Below, piece after piece: positions 35,240-43,864 of a DNA stretch of 64,000 nt. A model generated the notes under the pieces. The model was not told where the DNA came from, ran no database searches, and saw only the letters and a list, made by a program, of their open reading frames with translations. The DNA is from a filamentous cyanobacterium ESFC-1 (GTDB lineage Bacteria > Cyanobacteriota > Cyanobacteriia > Cyanobacteriales > Spirulinaceae), in contig KB904821.1 of NCBI GenBank assembly GCA_000380225.1, positions 513,867-577,866 of the forward strand, read 5' to 3'. A program made the translations under genes and the position numbers. Each line of letters starts with the position of its first letter. Within the stretch, counting starts at the first letter, position 1.

Positions 35240-35593
35240 CTATTGATTCATGATTAAATGATTACTGCCATATCCGGTATAAGGACGTTTATAAGGCGGT
35301 TGCAAACCCAAAATAATATCTTCTTTGGGAATGCCTAAATTGACTAGGGCTTGCGCTAAATCTGTTTCAGTCATGTTGCGTTGAATCCAAACTTTACCAT
35401 TTTTGATATCAATATGAATAAAACAATGATAAACTCGCTTTAAATCCTGCCAACCCACATCTAATAATAAGTAGCGATCGCGTTCTGTATCAAAAACCAA
35501 TTGACTCTCAATCTCATCATTTTGGGTATCTTCTGCGACTTGTTGAGTCAAGATTTTTTGAACCGCTTGGCGATATTGTTCTAGTTTATCCAT
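35240..35593 (-). CDS. xisI: XisI family protein
   Basis: A 117-residue protein with the XisI pattern: RQAVQKILTQQ at the start, ESQLVFDTERDRYLLLDVGW, RVYHCFIHIDIKNGKVWIQ, and LGIPKEDIILGLQPPYKRP. In Anabaena, XisH and XisI are needed with the XisF recombinase for excision of the fdxN element, but cyanobacteria carry many XisHI pairs without any such element, and none is seen here. It follows and slightly overlaps xisH. Confidence 0.9.
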   Translation of the reverse strand: MDKLEQYRQAVQKILTQQVAEDTQNDEIESQLVFDTERDRYLLLDVGWQDLKRVYHCFIHIDIKNGKVWIQRNMTETDLAQALVNLGIPKEDIILGLQPPYKRPYTGYGSNHLIMNQ

Positions 35594-35998
35594 TCGACAA
35601 TAACCTCCTGTTGAGGATCGTAAACCAAAAGCTTGAGTTTATAAACGGCGATCGCTTGTTGAACAAATACTTCTTGAAAAAAATACGTTAAATGTATCAA
35701 AAGGGACAGCAAGATATAAGTTTCTATCGTTTTCTGTCATTTGCAAAGCCAGCCGATAATTTAAAAACTGTCCCAAGGCTACATGAAAATCTGCGATCGC
35801 TGAATTGTTTAAAAAACTTTTGATTTCAACCGCTATTTTTTGTTCTGATTTTTCAGCCGCGATTACTTTATCTGCACCTAAGTCTACTTCAAATCTTACC
35901 CCTTCAATTTTAACAATTAATGGGTCTGCGGTAATCTGCCATTGTTCTTTTTGTAAAGCTCGTTTGACAGCATCATGAAATAAATCTTTTGCAGCCAT
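35581..35998 (-). pseudogene. xisH: XisH family protein, one-base frameshift
   Basis: The first 105 or so codons are a normal XisH (AAKDLFHDAVKRALQKEQW, VDLGADKVIAAEKSEQKIAV with the PD-(D/E)XK-type EIKSF). The frame then fails in a run of seven A on the plus strand at 35677-35683 and stops early. Removing one base restores the expected C-terminus (QEVFVQQAIAVYKLKLLVYD, ending VEWIN) and a stop at 35581 that overlaps the xisI start. The cause is mutation, polymerase slippage or a base-calling error in a homopolymer. Confidence 0.85.
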
Positions 35999-36165
35999 TC
36001 TTTTAACAGCTTCTCAGTTTAAAAAACTTGTAGTACATATCAGGGTGAATTGGAGCTAAACAAGACGAACTGCCCAGTGCCAGGTATCGAAACGCCAGAA
36101 ACCGCAAGGCTTCGTGGAAAACAAAGCAGCAAAGATTCTTAACATAATCTTGTATGCCTTATATG

Positions 36166-37413
36166 TTACACTTCACAAGTCTCCACGCGAGAGAAGAACC
36201 TTTCCACCCCCCTATTCCTCTCTGGGAGGTGTCCCTCTTTTGCTGTCAGGTTAAAAGTCAAGTCATTGTAATACAACCATCTGTCTCCCTCTCGCCATCC
36301 TACTCTGTCTCCAAACTTTTTCCAAACTTCGGGGTCAAACTCTTGCGTACCGCCTAAACTTTGATAAATACGCTTCTGTACGCTAAAACCAAAGCGGCCT
36401 TGGCTGTATTTTACCCAAAGACGGTCAATGGCTCGTAAATCTTCACAAGGAAAGTTATCAATACTTTGAACGTCTAAATAACCTTCCTTCTCTCGTCCCG
36501 CGACTTGCAGCATTACCTTTGTTGTCTCCTTGTCTGCTTCTTGCCATTTCCCGGCAGCTAAAAGGGCTTCTAGGCGTTGATAGCGAGGAGGTGTAGGTTC
36601 AACTTCCTCCACTACCAACAAATGCAACCAATCCTGCATCGTCGGGGGACGCTCGCTGGACTTTAATGCCATTCCCTGCATAATCGCTTCATTCACCCTA
36701 TCGCTCACCGTAACCAAATCTTGAGGGGGTATCAACTCCTCATCATCTACGCGACGGGAGAGAGAATCTACAGGCAATTGTCCCGTTACCACATAGTATA
36801 AAGTCGCAGCGAGGGTATAAACATCAACCACGGGTTCGCGATTGCCCTTAATCATTTGTTCGTAAGGGGCAAAGGCGCGATTGCCAAACATTTTAGAACT
36901 AACAGTTGTGGGGATAATCTCGCCAGAAATGCCAAAATCAATCAAAACCGGATAAGAATTATCCCGCAGCATGATATTAAGCGGTGTTGCGTCGCGATGT
37001 ACCAAGCCAGCGTTGTGTACCATCGCTAAGGCTTCCGCAATGGGACGAATATAACCCAAAGCCTCTTTTTCGGGAATTGCCCTTTTTTGCTGTACCCACT
37101 CATACAGACTCATCCCCTTGATAAACTCCATCACCAAGCAGTGGGCTGTATCTTCCTCAAAAATGTCATTGACTCGCACAATATGAGGATGAGGCGGCAA
37201 ATTCGCGAGAATCCGGGCTTCGCGGATAAAACGCTGGACGTATTTCGGGTAATCTGGGTCATTTTGCAGAAAAGCGTTAGGGGTTTTAATCACCATTGGG
37301 GCTTCCAAGATTCGATGAATGGCTTTGTAGGTAATGCCAAAGCCCCCTTGTCCGAGGACGGTTTCAATGCGGAATTTACCGTTTTGGAGTGGGTGTCCGT
37401 TCGACCAGAACAT
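36166..37413 (-). CDS. Ser/Thr protein kinase with GUN4 domain
   Basis: The 415-residue protein has a Hanks-type kinase domain (1-265): glycine loop GQGGFGITYKA, Lys43, HRD at 139-141 and DFG at 159-161. The catalytic loop reads HRDATPLNIM, with Thr where Lys of HRDxKxxN is usual. The C-terminal GUN4 domain (about 278-410) has the tetrapyrrole-binding hallmarks DVQSIDNFPCEDLRAIDRLW and GRFGFSVQKRIYQ. GUN4 domains bind Mg-porphyrins, so porphyrin or haem status may tune the kinase. No membrane helix. Fifth gene of the leftward accessory run. Confidence 0.88.
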   Translation of the reverse strand: MFWSNGHPLQNGKFRIETVLGQGGFGITYKAIHRILEAPMVIKTPNAFLQNDPDYPKYVQRFIREARILANLPPHPHIVRVNDIFEEDTAHCLVMEFIKGMSLYEWVQQKRAIPEKEALGYIRPIAEALAMVHNAGLVHRDATPLNIMLRDNSYPVLIDFGISGEIIPTTVSSKMFGNRAFAPYEQMIKGNREPVVDVYTLAATLYYVVTGQLPVDSLSRRVDDEELIPPQDLVTVSDRVNEAIMQGMALKSSERPPTMQDWLHLLVVEEVEPTPPRYQRLEALLAAGKWQEADKETTKVMLQVAGREKEGYLDVQSIDNFPCEDLRAIDRLWVKYSQGRFGFSVQKRIYQSLGGTQEFDPEVWKKFGDRVGWREGDRWLYYNDLTFNLTAKEGHLPERNRGVERFFSRVETCEV

Positions 37414-37465
37414 GAGTATAAATGAGATGTTAGGGTGTAGTGGCTATTTTACTTTGATTCAATTA

Positions 37466-37518
37466 GTTGATTTAATATCGAGGGAAATTTTAGTCATTAT
37501 CCACCTCAAACGAGAGTT
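37466..37518 (-). pseudogene. Remnant of a second Uma2 gene start
   Basis: This stretch is nearly identical to 35131-35184: on the minus strand both have the upstream leader and ATG followed by MTKISLDIKSTN. Here the frame ends after about 11 codons. It is the leftover of a duplicated Uma2 gene or a recombination scar, and lies between the nuclease and kinase genes. Confidence 0.7.
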
Positions 37519-37545
37519 TAAACTTGGGTTTATTTTGGGGATGAG

Positions 37546-38991
37546 TTAAGAATCGAGGGGAAAGTCGCGCAAAAAGTAAAAGCGATCGCGTTGCCAATCT
37601 TCTCCTTTTTTTCGTCCTAAATAGCCTGCAAAGGGAGAGGAAAGTTCGAGCAAAATTTCGTGCATTTCTTGGGGTTGTAAATTTCGAGGCGGTTGTGACA
37701 TACAGTAACTTGCGTGTATAGCATCGATTACGGCAATTTTAGCGTCAGCACGGGTAAGATAAGTTTTGACGACTGAGACGAGATGCGATCGCAATTGTAA
37801 ATCTTGCCAAATTGTATCGATGTAGCGATTCACTTTCCCGTCTGCCTCTTCACCGTGGGGAGTTTGTTCTAAACAGGGTTTGAGTTCAAGTAAATCCACA
37901 GCCCCCGGATAAGCGGCTTTGAGTTCGGTTAGGCGTTGTAGGGTTTCGGGACGGAGAACGTTCATTTTACTTCCTATTGCGGCTTGTTGAGCGGCTGATG
38001 TTAAAGTTCCGGCTGCTAAGATAATTTTGAGGGAACGATCGAACTGAGTTTGACCTAAGTGAGTTACCCCCAGGTGAATGAGTTGGGAAGTGACTGTGTT
38101 GGGGACTTTATCATGTTTGCTGGCTTTGCATTCCCCCACGACAGGATAAGGCAATTCGCAATAAAAATCGATACCACCTGCGCCTCCGGTTGCATTAGGA
38201 TCGAGGCTGACTTTGCTATCTTGGCGGTTATTAGAAAAGCCGAGAAAAATTAAGCTGCGACGAACTAATTTCTCGAAGTCGTGTCCTTCGCTGGAGTTTC
38301 CCACAGGGGCAATTTTTTGAATCCAAGTCAAATGGGAGGGTTGTGGGACAGGGGGTAGGGATATGCCGTGGATAAATGCTTGTAAGTCGCGGCTGAGGGC
38401 TTGTGTAGCCTTGTTCGCAGGGATTTGTGTAAGTTGGGCTTGCAGGGCTTCGAGTTGGGGATGAGGGGGCGGTAAACGGCGGATGAGGCGAGATTGACGT
38501 TGAGTAAAGGCAGTATCATTGAGTACCGGATGAGTACGGTTGTTTAAATCTACCGATGCGTCTAAACCGATGAACTTACCGATATTGGTTATGGCTTCGG
38601 GAATTGAGGAAAGGCTAATGGGTTCGGGTAAGCGATACACTCGGAGATAGGTACAAAATAAGCGCGATCGCGTCAACAATTGCTGTTCTAATCCCGCTTT
38701 TGTCCACATTGTCAATTGTGACAGTTTTTCTAATTCCTGGGAATCTTCAACGATTTGACACTGTTGACATTCTGCAAACCCTTGAATCGAAACTGTTTCT
38801 GAAGGGTTGGATACAAAACCAGGACGATAATAAACTTCTCCTTCAGGAAGGGAAGGGGAAGGTGATGGTGTAGGATAAAGCGTAAAAATCTGCCCAGGAC
38901 GTAAAAATAAAGCTGGTAAAGCCATAATTTCGCGTCCTTGGACTAAAGCTTCTACCTCCTGAAAGGGTAAACAAAGAGTTAAGTGCTGCAT
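37546..38991 (-). CDS. DUF1802 protein fused to a PD-(D/E)XK nuclease domain
   Basis: The 481-residue protein starts with a DUF1802 domain (about 1-125: LFLRPGQIFTLYPTPSP, VSIQGFAECQQCQ, LFCTYLRVYRLPEPI). A restriction-endonuclease-like domain follows at about 225-400: Glu240 (GHDFEKLVRRSLIFLGF), Asp275 (GGIDFYCEL), Glu287-x-Lys289 (VVGECKASKH), a full PD-(D/E)XK set. The C-terminal 80 residues are helical. It lies four bases downstream of the ATPase gene, so the two must be co-translated. A DNA nuclease driven by the ATPase is the natural inference. DUF1802 is common in cyanobacteria, but this fusion is not one I recognise from known defence systems. Confidence 0.78.
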   Translation of the reverse strand: MQHLTLCLPFQEVEALVQGREIMALPALFLRPGQIFTLYPTPSPSPSLPEGEVYYRPGFVSNPSETVSIQGFAECQQCQIVEDSQELEKLSQLTMWTKAGLEQQLLTRSRLFCTYLRVYRLPEPISLSSIPEAITNIGKFIGLDASVDLNNRTHPVLNDTAFTQRQSRLIRRLPPPHPQLEALQAQLTQIPANKATQALSRDLQAFIHGISLPPVPQPSHLTWIQKIAPVGNSSEGHDFEKLVRRSLIFLGFSNNRQDSKVSLDPNATGGAGGIDFYCELPYPVVGECKASKHDKVPNTVTSQLIHLGVTHLGQTQFDRSLKIILAAGTLTSAAQQAAIGSKMNVLRPETLQRLTELKAAYPGAVDLLELKPCLEQTPHGEEADGKVNRYIDTIWQDLQLRSHLVSVVKTYLTRADAKIAVIDAIHASYCMSQPPRNLQPQEMHEILLELSSPFAGYLGRKKGEDWQRDRFYFLRDFPLDS

Positions 38992-38995
38992 TGCT

Positions 38996-41005
38996 TTAGT
39001 TAGAACTTTCTACGAGTGCTTCAAAATCTAAATTGTCGTACTCTGCATCATCTTCTAAATTTTCATTAAAGTCTTCATCGCTGGTTGCAGCAAATAAGTC
39101 TTCGGTGTCTTCTGTCACACTTTCAGGATCGATTTCACCGGAAGGATCGCTTAAAATTTCCCGTAATAAGGGATTTTCTACGATCGTAGATTGGGCAAAC
39201 TCGCTGACTTGTTCGGCAGTAAGTTGATAACTTTCGCAATTTTGATACAGAGTTTGTAAGTCAACCAACGGACGAATTTCACTTTCTTCTAAATATGCCC
39301 ATTCTCCCCCTTCATTAACCAGTTCTTGGAGACGTTGATAAGCTTGGGTATGAGTTCCGAGTTTTTTATCTTTAGCACGAACTACACAACCACGGGTTAA
39401 GCCAAAACGCTGATAAGCATTTAAACGTTTTAAACCCGCACCTACACTACGAGCGCTATCTTGTTGAATAACAGCAACACCGATAATAAATTCTTCACCA
39501 TTTTCTTGACCTTTAACTTTGAAATTAATCCAGCCACCGTTATGGCCCGCTTCGGTTTCTGCATTGGCATCAACAATATTAACTTCTGACTCAACTTCTT
39601 GGATTACTAATTGATTTAAACGCTGTCCAGTTGAGGTTTCTCCTTCTAAAGATTGACCCACCAGTTGCTCAAAGCCAAAGCGCAGAGCATTACTAATTAA
39701 AATATTATCTTCGAGATAACCTTCTAGATTAATAGTGTTAACTTCTTGAAGGGCTTGTTTAAAGCGATCTTGGGGGGTGTTTGTATCAACTTTAAAGTTT
39801 TTAGAACACCAATCAAGGAAACGGCGAATTGTCGGTTTTTCTTGACCAAGTTGGATTAGTTCATCCCGATTAAACGGGTAAACTGAATCGGGAGGAGTTA
39901 AGTTATGGGGTTCATACAACCTTTCTTGTAAGATAAATTCGACCAACCGAACTGTAGACTCTCGATTGAGATATTCTAGAGAAATAGGTTGTCCCTTAGT
40001 AGCCGTTGACATTCGATCTACTGTGCCGCCACTCACAGCAGAACTGGCTGACATCGAACTAATTTGTTGTTTCCAAATCGAAGAAAACATAAAGGTAACA
40101 AGAACCATACCGTAGTTTTCTTCAGGTTGCTCGATATTATCAATTAAAGATTTAATAAAACTGGCGATAATATGAGCTTGAGTTTGACCCGAACTCGTTA
40201 GTTTAGCTTCGTCGAATTCATCAAAACAGATGACAATAGGTTTGTATTTACCAGCGATTTGAATAATTTGTTTGATGCGCTCAAACGCTGCTGCTTCTTT
40301 TTCTTCTGGGGTTTGGTTAAGGTTAGTGGTTAACCCCATTGCTGTAGCAGTTTGCTCGTCAATTTCATTACCTTTTAGCCACTCGACGGCGTAAAACTGA
40401 TAAGTTTGTGATAATGTCCAAATGATGGCGCGTAGTAAATAAGGATTGCCTTTGATTCCCTGTTGAGAAAGTTTGCGAAGAATTATCTTCAACAAATCTT
40501 GATTTCGGTTTTGATATTGTCGATATAAATCATCAAATCTTTGAATCAGAAATTTCGCTGTCTTATTTGTATTTGTACAGGTATTTAACAAATGAGCCGC
40601 GATTTCTTGCCATTGCGTAATCTCTTGATTATTAGTACGTTTAAGATCGCTGGCTAAATTTTGTAAAAAACTAGAATTAATAAATTCTTCATTGCTATAA
40701 GTTTTAACATTGGCATAAGCAAATAAAGCTGTACCATTTTGATTTAAGTAATTCCGAAGACGAGCAATGAGGTGTGTTTTACCAATTCCTACCTCCCCTG
40801 TAAGCGTAAGGCTGGCATTTTTGTCAGTCAGGGGATATTTATTTTTAATAAAGTTAACTGTATCAAGTATTGTCCGAAAAGCACTGTCATTTAGGGCTGG
40901 TAGATCGAAAAAATCTTGACTCCAGATACTTTGTTTATTAGCAACGGTTAAGCGTCGAAAGGGATTATTTTGAGCAATAATGGTATGGATTTGGTCGTTG
41001 GTCAT
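38996..41005 (-). CDS. P-loop (AAA/STAND-like) ATPase with acidic tail
   Basis: A 669-residue soluble ATPase. Walker A is GEVGIGKT at 70-77, Walker B VICFDEFDE at about 258-266, and a polar sensor region lies near 290-310 (MVLVTFMFSSIWKQQ). The middle is helical. Residues about 470-575 (WINFKVKG, FIIGVAVIQQDS, GLTRGCVVRAK) look like a nuclease- or NTPase-associated alpha/beta domain, and the last 60 residues are strongly acidic. It resembles Orc/Cdc6- or BrxC-like ATPases only in general layout. It sits between a winged-helix gene (54 bases upstream) and the nuclease gene (4 bases downstream). Specific function unknown. Confidence 0.75.
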   Translation of the reverse strand: MTNDQIHTIIAQNNPFRRLTVANKQSIWSQDFFDLPALNDSAFRTILDTVNFIKNKYPLTDKNASLTLTGEVGIGKTHLIARLRNYLNQNGTALFAYANVKTYSNEEFINSSFLQNLASDLKRTNNQEITQWQEIAAHLLNTCTNTNKTAKFLIQRFDDLYRQYQNRNQDLLKIILRKLSQQGIKGNPYLLRAIIWTLSQTYQFYAVEWLKGNEIDEQTATAMGLTTNLNQTPEEKEAAAFERIKQIIQIAGKYKPIVICFDEFDEAKLTSSGQTQAHIIASFIKSLIDNIEQPEENYGMVLVTFMFSSIWKQQISSMSASSAVSGGTVDRMSTATKGQPISLEYLNRESTVRLVEFILQERLYEPHNLTPPDSVYPFNRDELIQLGQEKPTIRRFLDWCSKNFKVDTNTPQDRFKQALQEVNTINLEGYLEDNILISNALRFGFEQLVGQSLEGETSTGQRLNQLVIQEVESEVNIVDANAETEAGHNGGWINFKVKGQENGEEFIIGVAVIQQDSARSVGAGLKRLNAYQRFGLTRGCVVRAKDKKLGTHTQAYQRLQELVNEGGEWAYLEESEIRPLVDLQTLYQNCESYQLTAEQVSEFAQSTIVENPLLREILSDPSGEIDPESVTEDTEDLFAATSDEDFNENLEDDAEYDNLDFEALVESSN

Positions 41006-41059
41006 GATGTTTCCTGGGTATAAAATGTCAGAAGTATTAAAGCTGTGATGTAAAGCTGA

Positions 41060-41740
41060 TTAAGTCTCGATATCTAAACGTTTCACGAAAAAACGTAAAC
41101 CGCTTAGTTTGGTACTAATCGAATCTTCGAGTTGATCGGGAGTGACATCAACGGCTTGATCTCCGATAAGCTGAATAATGTCGTTAGCCTGCATTTCGAG
41201 CATCCATTCGTTAAACTGGGAACGGGTGACGCGATCGCCAATGGTGCGACGAATACGATAAATTGGAATCAAGTGGTCTAAGTTGTAGTCGCGGTTGATT
41301 TGGTCATATACAGCCAAAGCCACGGGCTTAAATTCTTCATAGGAACGAAGTTGACGGGCTTCAGTTTTAGTATTCCCATCTAGACTGGTTGGAGATCGCG
41401 CTGCTTGACTACTCCAACGAAGCCAATTGAGTAACGCATTGAAATCTTTGGTTCTCACTCGCTGACGAGGATTGTATTGAAACTCTGGATTTTTGAGACT
41501 TTCTGCTAGGAGTTGTAAGCCTTTGTCAGTCAGCGTGATTTTGGTGGTGCTTTTGACTTTACTACGCGAAATTGCCCCTAATGCTTCTAATTCTGTGTAA
41601 ATCTTTTGATAATCTTTACTTGTCTCGCGACTGAGTTTAACTTGCTTGTTCAGTTGTCCTTGATTAATGGCTTTTTCGGTTCCTGCTAAATTCCATAAGT
41701 TCAGGAGTAAGCGGGTTTTTTGTTTCGGATTGGTCATCAT
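41060..41740 (-). CDS. Winged-helix DNA-binding-type protein
   Basis: A 226-residue basic protein. Residues about 8-80 form a winged helix (KTRLLLNLWNLAGTEKAINQ, LSRETSKDYQKIYTELEALG, TKITLTDKGLQLLAES), like MarR/FaeA-type readers. The C-terminal half (about 130-220, LDHLIPIYRIRRTIGDRVTR) looks like a second winged helix. It leads the ATPase-nuclease operon and could be the DNA-recognition subunit or its regulator. No family name recalled. Confidence 0.65.
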   Translation of the reverse strand: MMTNPKQKTRLLLNLWNLAGTEKAINQGQLNKQVKLSRETSKDYQKIYTELEALGAISRSKVKSTTKITLTDKGLQLLAESLKNPEFQYNPRQRVRTKDFNALLNWLRWSSQAARSPTSLDGNTKTEARQLRSYEEFKPVALAVYDQINRDYNLDHLIPIYRIRRTIGDRVTRSQFNEWMLEMQANDIIQLIGDQAVDVTPDQLEDSISTKLSGLRFFVKRLDIET

Positions 41741-41998
41741 GGGGGAAGTCCGATGTAGAGCGTTTGCTGCCTTCGCTTTTTCTATCCTACTCTTTCTGCC
41801 TCTTTCTGTTGTCTTGACTTGCTACTTAAGGGATAAAAGGATGTAATTTTTTGTAACTGGGTTAGCCCAAAATCGGGTTTCCCATCTACAAGGACAGAAA
41901 AATAAAAATCCGTCTTATGACCCTACTCTTATTTAACCTAATCTTGTTATGGTGCAAATAGAGCAAAATTAGCATCTATAAAGCATTCAAGAGGGATT

Positions 41999-43024
41999 AT
42001 GTCAAGGTTGCCCGACGCGATCGCGGATTCACTAAGTTTTTCGGAAAAACGCCTCAGCATTCACTATCTCAGCCAATCTCAAAAAGCCCGTCAAACGGGA
42101 GAGGGTGAGGATGTGATGCGGGGGTTGATGCAGATTAAGAAAACTCTATCACCCCGCTATTTTTATGATGATAAGGGTTCGCAGTTGTTTGAGCAGATTT
42201 GCGAATTGCCAGAGTATTATCCAACTCGTACTGAGGCTTGGATTTTAGAACAGTATGCGTCGGAAATTGCTCGTTGTACGGGGGCTTGTGAGTTGGTGGA
42301 ATTGGGAAGCGGTAGTTCGACGAAAACCCGCTTGCTGTTGGATGCTTATCAGGGGTTACAGTCGCCGTTACATTATCTCCCAATTGATGTGAGTGGGGGG
42401 ATTTTAGAGGAAAGTGCGCGGCAGTTGTTGAAGGATTATTCGACGTTGCACGTTCGCGGTTTGGTGGGAACTTACGAGGAAGCCTTAGCCCATTTAGAAC
42501 CCCCAGTTGTGCCAACGCGGATGATGTTTTTCCTGGGGAGTACCTTGGGTAATTTTACACCAAAAGATTGCGATCGCTTTCTTCAACAAGTTAAAAATGG
42601 TTTGTCGGTGGGGGATTATTTCTTACTAGGGCTAGATTTACAAAAGCCGAAAGAAGTGTTAGAAGCGGCGTATAACGATAGTCAGGGAGTGACAGCCGCG
42701 TTTAATTTGAATATGCTGGCGCACCTAAATCGGCGTTTTCGCGGTAATTTTAATTTGGATTGGTTTACTCACGAAGCGATTTACAATGAGGAAGCGGCGC
42801 AGATTGAGATGTATCTGCATTGTCAGCATGATTGTACGGTGCGCTTGGATGCGTTGGATTTGACGGTGGCGTTTCAAGCCGGGGAAAGCATTTTAACGGA
42901 AATTTCCCGCAAGTTTGATTTAGAACAGATGTCTGCATATTTGCGATCGCAAGGTTGGGAAACAACGCATATATGGCGCGATCCTAAAGATTGGTTTGGC
43001 TTGTTGTTGGTACGCGAATCTTAA
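41999..43024 (+). CDS. egtD: L-histidine N(alpha)-methyltransferase (EgtD)
   Basis: A 341-residue SAM methyltransferase with EgtD hallmarks: LSPRYFYDDKGSQLFEQICE and LPEYYPTRTE at about 50-77, the SAM loop VELGSGSSTKTRLLL at about 100-114, and FFLGSTLGNFTP at about 177-188. It trimethylates histidine to hercynine, the first step of ergothioneine synthesis. The length is typical (about 320-340). The sulphur-adding partner EgtB is not in this window. Its promoter region is shared with the divergent winged-helix gene. Confidence 0.92.
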   Translation: MSRLPDAIADSLSFSEKRLSIHYLSQSQKARQTGEGEDVMRGLMQIKKTLSPRYFYDDKGSQLFEQICELPEYYPTRTEAWILEQYASEIARCTGACELVELGSGSSTKTRLLLDAYQGLQSPLHYLPIDVSGGILEESARQLLKDYSTLHVRGLVGTYEEALAHLEPPVVPTRMMFFLGSTLGNFTPKDCDRFLQQVKNGLSVGDYFLLGLDLQKPKEVLEAAYNDSQGVTAAFNLNMLAHLNRRFRGNFNLDWFTHEAIYNEEAAQIEMYLHCQHDCTVRLDALDLTVAFQAGESILTEISRKFDLEQMSAYLRSQGWETTHIWRDPKDWFGLLLVRES

Positions 43025-43630
43025 AGTTTTGATGAAGTTGCTGCTTTGTCCTTCGTCATTCGTCCTTTGTCCTTGGTAAATATAAGCCCTTCTCCCGTGG
43101 GAGAGGGGTTTGGGGTGAGGGCTGATGAAGGGGTGGGAGTTTCTCGCCCTTTTTGCGTAAGTGGGCTGTTGGTGTTTTGCGTATATTATTATACGTCGTA
43201 TTGCAAGTAGAGATACAGGATTTTTGAGAAAATACCGGGTCAATTCGGTAGATTTATCGCTGATCTGGACACCGTAGCTAGATTATGAATTTGAGTGATA
43301 AATCTAATTTTTAGCTAAAAATATTTATTTTTACTTTTAGTCTATAAAAAGTAGTATTTTGTCTGTCTTTGGTTTTATTTCTTTAGGCGTTAAGTCAAAT
43401 GACGCTGATTTTTGTTTGATAATGGTTATCTAAGTCGATCCTAGATTTTGCGGAAACTCGCGATCGCGCCTCCCCCCTTTACAAACCCTTTAAAAATTCG
43501 TTAGTTTTACTGAAGGCAATGTAAAGTTAAGCAGGATATGATGAAATCAAGTTACAAGTTCATCAAAACTTCATAAAGTTGAAAACCTACTACTGAGTTC
43601 AGCACATCTTGAAACAAAGGGATATCTACT
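43025..43630. other. Long spacer with one dispersed repeat
   Basis: No supported frame longer than the small gene at its right end. It starts with CCTTTGTC/CGTCATTC heptamer-like words (43045-43078), holds a TCTCCC palindrome at 43088-43122, then an AT-rich tract with the inverted motif TATACGTCGTATT near 43190. The last part should carry the promoter of the small protein. Confidence 0.4.
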
Positions 43631-43801
43631 ATGCAATGGGAAGTTCGCGTTCAAAATTCTAAAGGCCAACATCGCGTGATTGAAACCTACACCAACCGCG
43701 AAACGGCGTTACGTCATGTAGATGCTATCTACTCTCGCTACGGCTATCCCATGCACTTAGCTTACAAGGTATATCCCTCTGCTTCTTTGCTCGCGGGTTA
43801 A
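43631..43801 (+). CDS. Small protein of 56 residues
   Basis: A complete small frame beginning MQWEVRVQNSKGQHRVIETY and ending SASLLAG, of even composition and rich in Tyr, Arg and His, with a beta-alpha-beta look. AAAGGGA lies 9-15 bases before the ATG, a fair ribosome site. A long untranslated leader is likely. No family recognised; composition and the ribosome site argue for a real gene. Confidence 0.6.
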   Translation: MQWEVRVQNSKGQHRVIETYTNRETALRHVDAIYSRYGYPMHLAYKVYPSASLLAG

Positions 43802-43864
43802 GATACCCGGCGGTGTAACTCTCGCTTAAAATAATAATAATTATTGGGAGTTGGGAGTGTATTT

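Noticed and set aside
35240-35998. XisHI as marker of an fdxN-type excision element
   Set aside because: No XisF-type or other site-specific recombinase, and no attachment repeats; XisHI pairs are widespread in cyanobacteria without such elements.
41999-43024. Ergothioneine operon
   Set aside because: Only egtD is present; neither EgtB nor other egt genes adjoin it.
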